A stretch of DNA of 64,000 nt from Lapidilactobacillus gannanensis (GCF_003946675.1 NZ_RHOT01000008.1:1-64000), one strand, 5' to 3'; numbered from the stretch's first letter, positions 27,109 through 37,887 are shown. Notes: generated by a model not told the origin, from the sequence alone. A program made the numbers and translations.

Positions 27109-27228
27109 TCAAGTAGACTTTTGCGATGTCAGCACTAGCGAATAATCCCCTTCATACCCACCACAAAAACTACCAATAGAGAACTCAAGTTTAGTCGTTT
27201 CCACTAACATTTCATTTATATCTCGCAA
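27109..27228 (-). CDS. Small 39-residue ORF with a strong ribosome site; possible gene remnant
   Basis: A TTG codon at 27228 is preceded by GAGGAGGT with seven intervening bases, a near-ideal ribosome site in an otherwise empty 480-base gap. It encodes 39 residues beginning MRDINEMLVETTKLEF and including a Gly-rich stretch GSFCGGYEGDY. I do not recognise it. A neighbouring frame stays open past the stop (through about 27038), so it may be the start of a frameshifted larger gene. The rest of 26864-27343 shows only a hairpin. Confidence 0.35.
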   Translation of the reverse strand: MRDINEMLVETTKLEFSIGSFCGGYEGDYSLVLTSQKST

Positions 27229-27279
27229 CTATCTGACCTCCTCATTAATTACTTTCGCCTCAGGAACTAAAACGATAAA

Positions 27280-27319
27280 GAACGCTGAATCTAGAAGAAA
27301 TAATCTAGATTCAACGTTC
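27280..27319 (-). terminator. Hairpin, probable terminator of ppaC
   Basis: GAACGCTGAATCTAGA pairs with TCTAGATTCAACGTTC (one mismatch) around an eight-base loop, 25 bases after the ppaC stop codon. The following T-tract is weak. Confidence 0.55.
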
Positions 27320-27343
27320 TCTTGTAATACTTGAAAAATATTT

Positions 27344-28273
27344 TTAATATGCAGCTGTTAATGGTGGCACAATTTGCTTCTTTCGAGAAACAACACCTGG
27401 TAGTGCAACCAAGTTATCGACTAATTTCTTGTCAAATGCCTTTTCAAAGTTAGCTTGGCCAGATGCAGAGCCTAATACCAGCCCTTCAGAATCGCTGTTC
27501 AAAATGTTAGTCATGATCAATACGAATAAATCGTAATTTTTATCAGCGATTTCTTGATTGATCACTTTTTCAAAAGCAGCTTTCCGTTGTAAAACACTGT
27601 CTAAGTCAACTGTGTTTACTTGGGCGATGCGTACAGACTTGCCATTCATTTCAAAGCTCTTAGCGTCCATATCGATCAATTCTGCTTCAGTCTTGCTATC
27701 AAGGTTAGTCCCAGCTTTCAACATATCAAGACCATAGCTTTGATAGTCAACGCCAGCAATCTTAGCTAATGCGACAACTGCTTGGCGATCCTTCTCGGTT
27801 GTTGTTGGTGATTTCAGCAATAAAGTATCTGAAATAATTGCTGATAACATCAAACCAGCGATTTTAGTAGGAATTGCAATTTCGTGTTCATCGTACATTT
27901 CCCATAAAATCGTGCTGGTACAGCCAACTGGTTCAGCACGATAGAATAATGGATTAGCGGTATTGAAGTTGTTGATTCGATGATGATCAACCACATGTGA
28001 AACTTCAACGTCAGCAATATCACTAACACTTTGTTGAGGTTCGTTATGGTCAACTAACATAACTTGCTTAACTTCATTAGCCGCTGTCTTAATGACCCGT
28101 GGTGCCTCAGTTTCGAAATGCTTTAAAACATAAGCAGTCTCTTCATTAGGATCACCTAAAGCAACCGCCTCAACATCAGGGCCTAACTGCTTTTGCAAGT
28201 ATGCATAAGAAATTGCTGCCACAATTGCATCTGTATCAGGATTCTGATGTCCAAAAACTAACTCTTTTGCCAT
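27344..28273 (-). CDS. ppaC: Manganese-dependent inorganic pyrophosphatase (family II)
   Basis: This enzyme hydrolyses pyrophosphate and uses Mn2+. The DHH-type motifs are present: GHQNPDTDA (His9, Asp13, Asp15), VDHNE, and VDHHRI. The C-terminal DHHA2 domain is complete, with [10 protein letters not shown] near the end. The 309-residue length is typical for lactobacilli and streptococci. A GGAGT site lies before the ATG. It is downstream of the LysR gene on the same strand. Confidence 0.95.
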   Translation of the reverse strand: MAKELVFGHQNPDTDAIVAAISYAYLQKQLGPDVEAVALGDPNEETAYVLKHFETEAPRVIKTAANEVKQVMLVDHNEPQQSVSDIADVEVSHVVDHHRINNFNTANPLFYRAEPVGCTSTILWEMYDEHEIAIPTKIAGLMLSAIISDTLLLKSPTTTEKDRQAVVALAKIAGVDYQSYGLDMLKAGTNLDSKTEAELIDMDAKSFEMNGKSVRIAQVNTVDLDSVLQRKAAFEKVINQEIADKNYDLFVLIMTNILNSDSEGLVLGSASGQANFEKAFDKKLVDNLVALPGVVSRKKQIVPPLTAAY

Positions 28274-28321
28274 TAATAAAACTCCTTTACAATCAATCTG
28301 TCTTATTCATTGTACCGCATT

Positions 28322-29281
28322 TTAGAGGTGGCGTGAATTACCTAAAACAGTTTGATAGTCCTTTTCTGCAAAAAAAGCGTCCCATTCTTTGAAGAAGCGG
28401 GCAATTCGTGGAATTTTACCTTTATCTTGACGATAAACAAAGGCAATATCAAAATTAATCGCTGGGTCAAAGGCAGTTGCTTCCATCTTAAATTCGCCTT
28501 GATGAGCTAACCAGAAGCTATATGGTAAGGCTGTTGCCAATTGCCGAGCTTCTGCGAACTTGACGATTTGATACGGTGACGTGAATTGAGCACGGCTAAG
28601 CGGTTCGTCGACCATTTTATTTTTGTAGACTTCCCGCAATAATTGGGCAATAAAGTAATCTGGTGGATAAGTTACCCAGTCACTCTTATTTGTTGATTGT
28701 AAGCGTACTTTCTTCTTGCCAACTAACTTTTGATCATGATGTAAGAACATCAAGTGATCTGAGAAAATCTTTCGAGTATCATATGAGCGCCAGTTCTTAA
28801 TACTCTGGTCAGGTACATACATGACAGCTAGATCAATTTGGTTGTTCTCCAACTGTTCCCAGATTTCGCGACGAGTCAATAGAACGAAGCGTACTTTAAT
28901 GTTGGGATATTTCTCAGAAAAATGAATGAAGAAAGTTTCAAAAGCACTATCTTCCATCGAAGACAAGAAGCCAATATTAATTGAACCACTTGTTGGGCTA
29001 GTTGACTGCTGAACCTTATTTAAAGCCTCGTTAACGAGATCAAAAATTTGTTGCGTCGTATTCAGCATCGTCCGACCAGCATCGGATAAATATAATTTTT
29101 TACCAATTGAGAAGAAGACCGGGGCCCCCACCGTCCGTTCTAGCTTCTTAATTTGCTGCGTCAAAGCAGGTTGTGTAATACCTAAAATTTGTGCAGCTTG
29201 CGTGTAATTCATTGTTTCTGCCAACTTCATAAAATAAGTCAACGTTTTTGATGCAAAAAGATTTTCTTGTTTTGTCTTCAT
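28322..29281 (-). CDS. LysR family transcriptional regulator
   Basis: The N-terminal winged helix-turn-helix (YFMKLAETMNYTQAAQILG, then QPALTQQIKKLE) spans about residues 12-65, followed by a periplasmic-binding-like effector domain. The length is normal at 319 residues. ATG 29281 has GGGGGGA seven bases upstream; the in-frame TTG overlapping that site is rejected. It is on the same strand as pflA and pflB upstream and ppaC downstream. Its targets are not evident. Confidence 0.88.
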   Translation of the reverse strand: MKTKQENLFASKTLTYFMKLAETMNYTQAAQILGITQPALTQQIKKLERTVGAPVFFSIGKKLYLSDAGRTMLNTTQQIFDLVNEALNKVQQSTSPTSGSINIGFLSSMEDSAFETFFIHFSEKYPNIKVRFVLLTRREIWEQLENNQIDLAVMYVPDQSIKNWRSYDTRKIFSDHLMFLHHDQKLVGKKKVRLQSTNKSDWVTYPPDYFIAQLLREVYKNKMVDEPLSRAQFTSPYQIVKFAEARQLATALPYSFWLAHQGEFKMEATAFDPAINFDIAFVYRQDKGKIPRIARFFKEWDAFFAEKDYQTVLGNSRHL

Positions 29282-29485
29282 GACAAATCCCCCCAATTTT
29301 AATTATGGTTACACGTTAACATTATCATAGTATAAGCAAAAAAAAAAGCAACAATTTTGATTGTCCTTACATTTCGTACCCTTAAAATCATAACAGGCAC
29401 GGAATCAAGGCTCAAGTCAAAGTATTACTCTTTTTTATAATTTTTCAAAATAAAAGCGATAATGACCAGTCAACTTTCAAAATAA

Positions 29486-30259
29486 CTATTTAGACCAGCC
29501 TTGATAATCGTTAACATGTAATAAGTTCTCCGCATTAACAACTCGCTCATGAGTTGGCGGTTCAATCCCTTTTAGCGGATAATCAATGCCTAATGTTTCA
29601 TACTTAACGACACCCATCGTGTGATATGGCAAAATTTCGACCTTATCCACTGTTTTTAAAGTTTTAATGTATTCGCCAAGCTCACGTAAATTATCATCGT
29701 AATCAGTCCGTTCAGGAACTAATACGTGGCGAATCCACATATGATGACCATTATCGGACATATATTCAATCATCGCGAGGACAGTCTCGTTATTAAAGCC
29801 AGTCAAGCGCTTATGCCGATCAGTATCAATTTGCTTAATGTCGACTAGAGAAACATCAGTTACCGCCATTAATTGTTTAAATTTGCTAAACCAAGGCTCT
29901 TTATAAGTAAAAGGCTGACCACAAGTATCTAGGCAGGTGTTGATTCCTTCGGCTTTGGCCTTAGTAAAAAGATCAATTAAAAAATCAATTTGTAGCAATG
30001 ATTCACCGCCACTACAAGTGATACCACCACGCTTACCCCAGAACGCACGGTATTTAATGGCCTCCGCCAGAATTTCATCAGAAGTCATTTCATCACCAGT
30101 CCCGATGTTCCAAGTATCAGGGTTATGGCAAAATTCACAGCGCATTCGACAGCCTTGGAGAAAAATCACATAACGAATACCAGGGCCATCAACGGACCCG
30201 AAAGTTTCAATTGAATGAACGTAGCCAACGACTGGCTTAGTTGTTGTCGAAAGTACCAT
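29486..30259 (-). CDS. pflA: Pyruvate formate-lyase activating enzyme
   Basis: This radical SAM enzyme generates the glycyl radical on PflB. The cluster-binding cysteines Cys37, Cys41 and Cys44 are in GCRMRCEFCHNP, preceded by TFGSVDGPGIR. The SAM-binding GGES motif lies near residue 77 (TCSGGESLLQ). The 257-residue length is normal. It lies downstream of pflB, separated by a terminator hairpin, so it may be partly independently expressed. Confidence 0.95.
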   Translation of the reverse strand: MVLSTTTKPVVGYVHSIETFGSVDGPGIRYVIFLQGCRMRCEFCHNPDTWNIGTGDEMTSDEILAEAIKYRAFWGKRGGITCSGGESLLQIDFLIDLFTKAKAEGINTCLDTCGQPFTYKEPWFSKFKQLMAVTDVSLVDIKQIDTDRHKRLTGFNNETVLAMIEYMSDNGHHMWIRHVLVPERTDYDDNLRELGEYIKTLKTVDKVEILPYHTMGVVKYETLGIDYPLKGIEPPTHERVVNAENLLHVNDYQGWSK

Positions 30260-30415
30260 AATTATCTATCCTTTCTTGAAGCAGAGTAACTCGGTTCGCG
30301 ATTCTTTGGTACATATTAGGGTGATTGTTGAAATTACATCTTCAGTATAAAACAGACACTCATTTTAATACTGCTTAGCTTAAGCAATTACCACTGAATC
30401 CTGTTTCTAATAAAA

Positions 30416-30458
30416 CTACAAAAGACAATAAACCGCTAAAGTTTATTGTCTTTTGTAG
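30416..30458 (-). terminator. Terminator after pflB
   Basis: An 18-bp perfect stem (arms 30416-30433 and 30441-30458) with a seven-base loop is followed by TTTTATT on the minus strand. It lies between pflB and pflA. A smaller hairpin (AAGCGTTC/GAACGCTT) sits at 30459-30477. Confidence 0.8.
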
Positions 30459-30501
30459 AAAGCGTTCAGGAACGCTTCCTACCGTTGCAAAATGTGTTGT
30501 A

Positions 30502-32763
30502 CTACATTGTCTCGAAGTAAGTCCGAGAAATAACGTCGTCTTGCTGTTCTTTTGTCAAATCAGCGAAGTATACGCAGTAACCTGATACCCGGACAGTTAA
30601 TGTTGGATATTCTTCTGGATGTTGTTGCGCATCAAGTAATGTATCACGGTTAAAGACATTGATGTTCAAATGCATACCATTATTTTCCATGTAACCATCA
30701 ACCATGTTAACTAAAGTATCTTTGCGGGCTTCATCATCATGACCTAAAGTATTTGGTGTTACGCCAAAGGTATTTGAAATACCATCACGAGCAAAGTGAT
30801 ATGGTAATTTCGCAGTTGAAAGTAATGATGCCAAGGCACCGTTCTTTTCAGCGCCGTATGCAGGGTTAGCACCTGGTGAGAATGGTTCGCCGGCTTGACG
30901 GCCATTAGGTGTAGTCCCAGTGTTCTTACCATAAACAACGTTAGAAGTAATGGTTAAGATTGAAGTGGATAACTTCGCACCACGATATAAGTGATGTTTG
31001 TTCATCATTTCGAAGAAGTGTTGTACTAACCATTTAGCGATATCATCTGCACGATCATCGTTGTTACCATAACGTGGGTAATCATTGTCGTCAGCGATGA
31101 AGTCAGTCGCAATCCCGTCTTCGTCACGAACAACTTTAACATGACCATACTTGATAGCTGAGATTGAGTCAACAGCATGTGAGAATCCTGAAATACCAGT
31201 AGCGAACGTCCGGTCAAGATCAGTGTTCTTCAAAGCCATTTGGGCAGCTTCATAATAATACTTGTCATGCATATAGTGGATTGCATTCAATGAGTTAACA
31301 TAAATGTCAGCTAACCAATCCATCATTGGATCAAGTTTCTTCATGAATTCTTTGTAATCAATATATTCACTCTTAATGCCTTCATAAGCAGGTCCAACTT
31401 GAGCTTTACCTAATTCATCAACACCACCGTTGATCGTGTAAAGAATAACCTTAGCTAAGTTAGCCCGCGCACCGAAGAATTGCATACCTGTAGCAATTGG
31501 TTGTGCTGAGACACAGCAAGCGATGCCGTAGTAATCAGTACCCCATTCGTTACGCATTAAATCATCATTTTCATATTGAATAGTTGAACTCTTGATTGAA
31601 ACTTCAGTCGCATAACGTTTGAAACCTTCTGGCAAACGTTCTGACCATAACAAAGTAATGTTTGGTTCAGGAGCAGCACCCATGTTGTCCAAAGTCTTTA
31701 AGAAACGGAAAGCAGTCTTAGTAACATGATGACGACCATCAATGCCCATACCACAAAGTGATAATGTGGCCCAAATTGGGTCGCCTGAGAACAATGAGTT
31801 GTAGTCTTCAGTCCGAATGAAGCGAACCATCCGTAATTTCATGACCATATGATCAATGAATTCTTGGGCTTGTTCTTCAGTAATCGTACCACGCTTCAAG
31901 TCACGGTTAATATAAGCATCAATAACAGTATCAATTCGGCCAACAGACATTGCAGCACCGTTTTGAGTCTTAACGGCAGCTAAGTAGCCAAAGTAGATCC
32001 ATTGAATGGCTTCTTGAGCGTTTTCTGCAGGACGGCTTAAATCGAAGCCATATGAAGCAGCCATTTTCTTGATGTCATTTAAAGCACGATATTGTTCTTG
32101 AACTTCTTCACGAAGCTTGATGACATCATCAGTCATTTCGCCATCGCCAATGTTTTCAAAATCATGTGCTTTAGCAGCCATTAAACGGTCGATCCCATAA
32201 ATAGCAATCCGTGGGAAGTCAGAAACTAGTCGGCCACGAGCATAAGCATCGGGCAAGCCAGTGATGATCTTGTAATGACGGCATTTCCGCATAGCTGGTG
32301 TATAAACATCAAAGACACCTTGGTTATGGGTTTTACGGTCTTCAGTGAAGATCTTATGTTCTTCCGCATCAGTATCAAAGCCGTAAGCCTTCAAAGCATC
32401 TTCAGCCATCCGAATGCCACCAAATGGCATGAACGCACGTTTCAATGGTTTGTCAGTTTGCAAACCAACAATTGTTTCTAAATCTTGGTTAATATAGCCT
32501 GGTTTATGTGAAGTGATTGTACTCACAACTTTGTTGTCGGCGTCAAGGACACCGCCAGCCTCACGTTCTTGCTTCTTTAAATCAAGAACACGATTATTTA
32601 ACTCCGTTGTGGCTTCAGTAGGGCCAGCAAGAAAGCTCTCGTCGCCGTCATATTGATTTAAGTTCTTTTCAATGAAATCACGGACGTTGATTGTTGTTTG
32701 CCAATCCCCGCCGACAAAACCTTCCCAATATTCAGGTGTGGTTGTTTTTTCCATCTGTTTCAT
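30502..32763 (-). CDS. pflB: Formate C-acetyltransferase (pyruvate formate-lyase)
   Basis: PflB converts pyruvate and CoA to acetyl-CoA and formate under anaerobic conditions using a glycyl radical. The active-site pair Cys416-Cys417 is in IACCVSAQP. The radical Gly728 is in RVSGYCVYF, 26 residues from the C-terminus. The 753-residue length is normal. ATG 32763 follows ATGGAGG by eight bases; an in-frame ATG eight codons upstream precedes this site. Formate made here could feed Fhs. Confidence 0.96.
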   Translation of the reverse strand: MKQMEKTTTPEYWEGFVGGDWQTTINVRDFIEKNLNQYDGDESFLAGPTEATTELNNRVLDLKKQEREAGGVLDADNKVVSTITSHKPGYINQDLETIVGLQTDKPLKRAFMPFGGIRMAEDALKAYGFDTDAEEHKIFTEDRKTHNQGVFDVYTPAMRKCRHYKIITGLPDAYARGRLVSDFPRIAIYGIDRLMAAKAHDFENIGDGEMTDDVIKLREEVQEQYRALNDIKKMAASYGFDLSRPAENAQEAIQWIYFGYLAAVKTQNGAAMSVGRIDTVIDAYINRDLKRGTITEEQAQEFIDHMVMKLRMVRFIRTEDYNSLFSGDPIWATLSLCGMGIDGRHHVTKTAFRFLKTLDNMGAAPEPNITLLWSERLPEGFKRYATEVSIKSSTIQYENDDLMRNEWGTDYYGIACCVSAQPIATGMQFFGARANLAKVILYTINGGVDELGKAQVGPAYEGIKSEYIDYKEFMKKLDPMMDWLADIYVNSLNAIHYMHDKYYYEAAQMALKNTDLDRTFATGISGFSHAVDSISAIKYGHVKVVRDEDGIATDFIADDNDYPRYGNNDDRADDIAKWLVQHFFEMMNKHHLYRGAKLSTSILTITSNVVYGKNTGTTPNGRQAGEPFSPGANPAYGAEKNGALASLLSTAKLPYHFARDGISNTFGVTPNTLGHDDEARKDTLVNMVDGYMENNGMHLNINVFNRDTLLDAQQHPEEYPTLTVRVSGYCVYFADLTKEQQDDVISRTYFETM

Positions 32764-32885
32764 AAAAATAGCCTCCATATCAATCAATCTAGTTACAACA
32801 CATTTGATGATTTAAGTATAACATGTCACAAAACTTTTGCAAGCCTTTTCTTTCCCAATTATTGGGCTTTAAAAATTAAATAAAA

Positions 32886-32908
32886 CGCTATCATATCAAT
32901 GTATAGCG
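32886..32908. promoter_or_regulatory. Dyad upstream of pflB, possible operator
   Basis: CGCTAT and ATAGCG flank 11 bases, about 125 bases before the pflB start. A TATACT -10-like element lies farther upstream on the minus strand near 32970. The 32764-33124 stretch is AT-rich and non-coding, presumably the pflB control region. Confidence 0.3.
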
Positions 32909-33124
32909 CAATATTCTAAGCATTTTTGAGCAAGCTCTCACAAAATATTTTTTATTTTTTTCAAATGTAGTATAACAGAATTTTGTCGTTGTATTACAAC
33001 AATTTTCACTGTTTTACCATTTTTTAACACTTAATTAGCGCATCATTGCAGTTCAATTGTATGGCGATTACCGTAATCAAAAATAAACCATAGTGCCTAA
33101 CCAAAAGCATGCAGCCAATGATTA

Positions 33125-33214
33125 TTAACGTCAAATGCCGAGCAATTCTAACGAATTGCTCGGCATTTTTGCGTTAAGCGGAACCGTTGCCTTTTGCGAA
33201 CACATTTCAGCAAC
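33125..33214 (+). repeat. Structured repeat, family 2, copy 2
   Basis: Hairpin arms at 33125-33148 and 33153-33177 pair almost perfectly. They are followed by GCGGAACC and a small stem (GTTGC 33186-33190 with GCAAC 33210-33214) with TTTTGCGAACAC in its loop. Compared with the copy at 4406-4500, two base pairs of the long stem and one of the tail stem are changed on both sides, keeping pairing. It lies between parC and pflB; no gene occupies this stretch. Confidence 0.75.
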
Positions 33215-33388
33215 TAAGATTAAGTTTATTTTTTTGTTAAGCTGTGGTTCTTTTGATCTGATAATCATTTCCATCTCAACCAAATCAAAAGTTGCAATCT
33301 CAATCTCCGCTTCAGAAAAGCAAACGCTAGCTGAAATGATCACAACCAGTTAATTGCAGGAAGCCGGCTCTGATGCTTTAATGATGCC

Positions 33389-35875
33389 TTAATCATCAGT
33401 TGTCTCGGGCTCAGCTGGGACGACTACTAAAGAAATCGGTTGACCAGCATCTGTTGGGTCCAAAACAAAACTACCATTTGAGTAACGGTCGCTAACTGAT
33501 AAATCAGCGGTTTGCACTGGTAATTGCGCACCAGTGTCTGTTGTAATCAATAATTGTGGTTGTGCTGGATCAATTGCTGCAGCCGCAACGATCCGATGTG
33601 GTTTAGCTTTCAACTCGCGCAGGACTAATAAACCTCGTCGTGCGCGATTGCTAAGTGGTAATTCACTTAAGGCCATCTTCTTGAAGGCGCCACGCTGAGT
33701 CAAAATTGCCACGTCTGCCATTTGTTCTAGTTGAGACTGAGTTAAAATCAAGGTGCTAACAACAACATCTTGCTCTTTCAGGCTCATCGCTTTGACACCA
33801 GCTGCTTTGGCACCAACAACCGGCACATCACTTAGCGCAAAGTGTAACCCAAAACCGCGCTCTGAAAAAGCAAAAACTTCAGCAAATGGCGCTGTTTCAG
33901 GCAACAAATAATCAACGCTTAAAACATGAGCTGTCGTACTTTTAAGTGTGATGGCTGCCTGTAAGCGGGTCCGATAAGTTCGTCCGGGTAACAAATTCTG
34001 CAAGTTGACCTGTTTGATATAACCATCAGAAGTCGTTAAAACAAAATTCCCCTGCTCACTTGCTAAATCCTTAAAGCGGTAAACTGCCAAAACTGCTTCA
34101 TCAGTGGCCAAGCCAACATTTTGAGACAAATGCTGACCAGTATCTTTCCACTTCACATCAAGTAATTCATGAACTGGACGATAAAGTAACCGGCCTAAAT
34201 TCGTAAAGATATATAAGTGTTCTAGGGTATTCACCTGCGCCTGAAAAATCGGATAGTCTTCATCTTTCAAACCATCATCACTAGCATCAGTCGCTTGGAA
34301 AGAACGAATACTACTACGCTTAAAGTAACCATCATGACTGACTTGAACCATAACATCTTCCGAAGTGACCATGACACTAGTATCAATCTCTAAGCTAGCG
34401 ACTTTGGCTTCGATTTTAGTTCGACGAGGACTTGCAAATTCTTTCTTAATTGCTAATAATTCTGATTTGATCATCCGATCTAATTCGGCTGGTTCAGCAA
34501 GAATTTTTTGATAAGTGGCAATTGTGCTGGATAGTTCCTGATGCTCAGCCTCTAGCGCAGTCACATCAGTATTGGTCAAACGATATAATTGCAGAGAAAC
34601 AATTGCTTCAGCTTGAACTTCACTGAATTGATACTGGGCCACTAAATTTTGCTTAGCATCCCCTTTATTCTTGCTACTCCGAATTAAGGCAATCACTTCA
34701 TCTAAAATCGATAAAGCTCGAATCAAGCCTTCAACAATGTGCTGCCGCTTTTGAGCCTTTTTTAAGTCAAATTGAGTTCGCTTAGTCAAGACATCCCGTT
34801 GATGTGCTAAATAAGCGACCAAGGCTTGTCGTAAACCAATTTGTTGTGGTCGCAAATCAGCAATTGCAACCATATTGAAATTATAAGAAATTTGCAGATC
34901 AGTGTTTTTAAATAAATAATTGAGAATACCTTGCGCATCCGCATTTCGTTTTAATTCAATCACGATGCGTAAGCCAGTCCGGTCAGTCTCATCACGAACC
35001 TCAGAAATACCATCCACTTTCTTCAGTACGCGCAACTCATCAATTTTTTTGACCAACAAGGCCTTATTCACTTCGTAAGGCAACTCTGTCACTGTAATTT
35101 GTTCCCGCTGTCCACGTAAGGTTTCGATTGCCGTCTTGGAACGTAAATAAACCCGACCGCGACCAGATTGGTAAGCATCTTTCACGCCAGCAACACCTTG
35201 TAAAATGCCACCGGTTGGAAAATCTGGCCCCGGAACAAACTTCATCAAATCAGCAAGTTCCGCCTCAGGATGACTCATTAAGTAAATTACCGCATCAATA
35301 ACCTCGTTAAGATTATGTGGTGGAATTTCCGTGGCATAACCGGCCGAAATACCTGAAGAACCATTCACTAATAAGTTCGGAAAATGGGCTGGTAAAACAG
35401 TCGGTTCTTCGCTAGTATCATCGAAGTTTAAAACCATATTTACCGTTTCTTTTTCAATGTCCTTCAACATGAGGCCAGCAATCTTGCTTAAGCGGGCTTC
35501 AGTATACCGCATTGCTGCTGGCGGATCGCCATCCATCGAACCATTATTCCCGTGCATTTCAATTAATGGTGCCCGCAATTTCCAATCTTGGCTCATGCGG
35601 ACCATTGATTCATAAATCGAACTATCACCATGGGGATGGAAATTACCCATCACATTACCAACAGATTTAGCCGACTTTCGAAATTCATGATCATAAGTAT
35701 TGCCATCCAAATTCATGGCATAGAGTATACGACGCTGAACTGGCTTTAATCCGTCACGAATATCAGGTAAGGCCCGCTCTTGGATAATATATTTCGAGTA
35801 ACGGCTAAACCGTTCGCCCATGACTTTCTCAATGGAGAGCTCTTCAATTTTTTGTGGTTGTTCAGCCAAACTCAT
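33389..35875 (-). CDS. parC: DNA topoisomerase IV subunit A
   Basis: ParC carries the DNA-cutting domain of topoisomerase IV, which unlinks daughter chromosomes. Catalytic Tyr124 lies in AMRYTEARL. The quinolone-determining region HPHGDSSIYES keeps Ser85 and Glu89, the susceptible-type residues. A C-terminal beta-pinwheel is present without a canonical GyrA box, favouring ParC over GyrA. Length is 828 from the ATG that overlaps the parE stop codon by one base (TGATG). Confidence 0.95.
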   Translation of the reverse strand: MSLAEQPQKIEELSIEKVMGERFSRYSKYIIQERALPDIRDGLKPVQRRILYAMNLDGNTYDHEFRKSAKSVGNVMGNFHPHGDSSIYESMVRMSQDWKLRAPLIEMHGNNGSMDGDPPAAMRYTEARLSKIAGLMLKDIEKETVNMVLNFDDTSEEPTVLPAHFPNLLVNGSSGISAGYATEIPPHNLNEVIDAVIYLMSHPEAELADLMKFVPGPDFPTGGILQGVAGVKDAYQSGRGRVYLRSKTAIETLRGQREQITVTELPYEVNKALLVKKIDELRVLKKVDGISEVRDETDRTGLRIVIELKRNADAQGILNYLFKNTDLQISYNFNMVAIADLRPQQIGLRQALVAYLAHQRDVLTKRTQFDLKKAQKRQHIVEGLIRALSILDEVIALIRSSKNKGDAKQNLVAQYQFSEVQAEAIVSLQLYRLTNTDVTALEAEHQELSSTIATYQKILAEPAELDRMIKSELLAIKKEFASPRRTKIEAKVASLEIDTSVMVTSEDVMVQVSHDGYFKRSSIRSFQATDASDDGLKDEDYPIFQAQVNTLEHLYIFTNLGRLLYRPVHELLDVKWKDTGQHLSQNVGLATDEAVLAVYRFKDLASEQGNFVLTTSDGYIKQVNLQNLLPGRTYRTRLQAAITLKSTTAHVLSVDYLLPETAPFAEVFAFSERGFGLHFALSDVPVVGAKAAGVKAMSLKEQDVVVSTLILTQSQLEQMADVAILTQRGAFKKMALSELPLSNRARRGLLVLRELKAKPHRIVAAAAIDPAQPQLLITTDTGAQLPVQTADLSVSDRYSNGSFVLDPTDAGQPISLVVVPAEPETTDD

Positions 35876-37887
35876 CACACACCTTTATGTTGTTCAACTT
35901 GCTTTAATAAATCTTGCGTACCCGTTTCCCCTTGGACATCTTCGGCAGCAGTTGTATCAAGAATGCTACCTTCCTCATCCAAAGTAAACTTAACGTTATC
36001 TTCGATCCAGCGCCGACGAGGTTCAACTTTATCACCCATCAGAGTTGTTACGCGCTTCTCAGCCAAAGTGGCATCTTCGATTTTGACCCGAATCAAGGTA
36101 CGCGCAACGGGATCCATCGTGGTCTCCCAAAGCTGATCCGCATTCATTTCACCCAAACCTTTAAAACGTTGCAAACTATAATTATGACCTAGATCGGCCG
36201 TTGCGACGACCAGTTGATGCTCCGTCCAAGCGTAACGAATCACACTTTTGGCGCCGCGACCCTTTTGTACTTTATACAGTGGTGGTAAAGCAATGTACAC
36301 CTTACCCGCTTCGATCAGAGGCCGCATGTATCGATAGAAGAATGTCAGCAGTAAGATTTGAATGTGAGCACCATCGTCATCAGCATCGGTCATAATAATA
36401 ATTTTGTCATAATTGGCATCTGCTAAATTAAAATCAGCACCAACACCAGCACCAATCGTATAGATCATGGTGTTGATTTCTTCGTTTTTAATGATGTCTT
36501 GTAACTTCGCTTTTTGGGTATTTAATACTTTCCCGCGTAAAGGTAGAATGGCCTGAAAATGACGATCACGGCCTTGTTTAGCAGAACCGCCGGCTGAATC
36601 ACCCTCGACTAAGTAAAGTTCATTCTTTTTAGGATTACGCGATTGGGCTGGCGTTAATTTACCAGAGAGCAAGCCTTCATGACGTTTGCGCTTCTTACCA
36701 TTACGGCTTTCATCACGAGCTTTACGAGCAGCATCGCGGGCTTCACGAGCTTTTAACGCTTTTTGAACTAGCATTTGGCCTACGTCACCGTTTTCTAGCA
36801 AGTAATAAGAAAATTGCTCATAAATCAAACTATCAACGGCTGTTCGTGCTTGTGGTGTTCCTAGACGCCCCTTAGTTTGGCCTTCAAATTCAAGAATTTC
36901 TTCGGGAATGCGCACAGAAATTACCGCACTAATTCCTTCGCGCACATCACTACCTTCAAGATTCTTATCTTTATCTTTCAGCAAGTTAGTTTTTCGAGCA
37001 TAGTCGTTAAATGCTTTGGTCAACCCTGACTTCATCCCAGTTTCATGGCTACCACCATCAGCAGTCCGCACATTATTAACGAAGGAAATAATATTTTCAG
37101 AATAGCCGTCATTATATTGAGCAGCGAAATCGATTTCCATGCCATCCTTTTCGCCCTCAACGCTAATCACGTCGGTTAACGTATCCTTATCTTCGTTTAA
37201 ATAACGCACAAAAGATTGCAGGCCGTCATCATACTTGAAGGTTTCTGATTGCTCGGTTTGCTTATCGGTAATCGTAATGCCAACACCCTTAAGCAAAAAG
37301 GCCGATTCACGCAGTCGTTCAACTAAAGTATCATACTTGAATTTAGTGGTCGTAAAAATTGTCGGATCAGGCAAAAAAGTGATTTTAGTACCTGAAGCAA
37401 GCTTACTTTTTCCAATTTCTTTTAACGTACCTTCAGGATGACCACCGTTAACAAAGCGTTCACGATAAAGCCGATGATCACGAACCACTTCAACCTCCAA
37501 CCAGGATGAAAGTGCATTGACCACCGAAGCACCAACCCCATGTAAACCACCAGATGTTTTATAGTTACTCTCAGTAAACTTACCACCTGCATGTAACACA
37601 GTTAAAATAACTTCAATTGTTGGCCGCCCTGAAGCGTGCATCCCCGTTGGCATTCCGCGACCGTGGTCAGTAACGGTTAAACTGCCATCCTGATTAATGC
37701 AGACATTGATCTCCGTACCGTAACCAGCCATCGCCTCATCTACGGCATTATCAATAATTTCATAAGCCAAGTGATGCAAGCCGCGACCATCAGTCGAACC
37801 AATATACATCCCTGGCCGTTTGCGAACAGCATCTAATCCTTCTAGAATCTGGATTGAACTGTCATCATATTTTTGTTTGGCTACCAT
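35875..37887 (-). CDS. parE: DNA topoisomerase IV subunit B
   Basis: ParE is the ATPase subunit. The GHKL motifs IIDNAVDEAMAG, DHGRGMP and GLHGVGASVVNALS lie in the first 130 residues, the TOPRIM motifs LVEGDSAGG and MTDADDDGAHI follow, and the C-terminal QRFKGLGEM block ends the protein. ATG 37887 follows GGAGGT; an upstream in-frame start 15 codons earlier lacks support. Its 670 residues are normal. It is coupled to parC and divergent from plsY. Confidence 0.95.
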   Translation of the reverse strand: MVAKQKYDDSSIQILEGLDAVRKRPGMYIGSTDGRGLHHLAYEIIDNAVDEAMAGYGTEINVCINQDGSLTVTDHGRGMPTGMHASGRPTIEVILTVLHAGGKFTESNYKTSGGLHGVGASVVNALSSWLEVEVVRDHRLYRERFVNGGHPEGTLKEIGKSKLASGTKITFLPDPTIFTTTKFKYDTLVERLRESAFLLKGVGITITDKQTEQSETFKYDDGLQSFVRYLNEDKDTLTDVISVEGEKDGMEIDFAAQYNDGYSENIISFVNNVRTADGGSHETGMKSGLTKAFNDYARKTNLLKDKDKNLEGSDVREGISAVISVRIPEEILEFEGQTKGRLGTPQARTAVDSLIYEQFSYYLLENGDVGQMLVQKALKAREARDAARKARDESRNGKKRKRHEGLLSGKLTPAQSRNPKKNELYLVEGDSAGGSAKQGRDRHFQAILPLRGKVLNTQKAKLQDIIKNEEINTMIYTIGAGVGADFNLADANYDKIIIMTDADDDGAHIQILLLTFFYRYMRPLIEAGKVYIALPPLYKVQKGRGAKSVIRYAWTEHQLVVATADLGHNYSLQRFKGLGEMNADQLWETTMDPVARTLIRVKIEDATLAEKRVTTLMGDKVEPRRRWIEDNVKFTLDEEGSILDTTAAEDVQGETGTQDLLKQVEQHKGV

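Noticed and set aside
32764..33020. Possible Rex or FNR operator upstream of pflB
   Set aside because: A TTGTGA half-site is present on the minus strand, but its partner half and spacing do not match the Rex consensus, and no TTGAT-N4-ATCAA site was seen.
33131..33353. Open frames of about 70 codons on both strands
   Set aside because: Both arise from the near-palindromic family 2 hairpin; neither has a ribosome site, and they mirror each other.
35563..35623. Possible quinolone-resistance change in ParC
   Set aside because: Ser85 and Glu89 are the susceptible-type residues.
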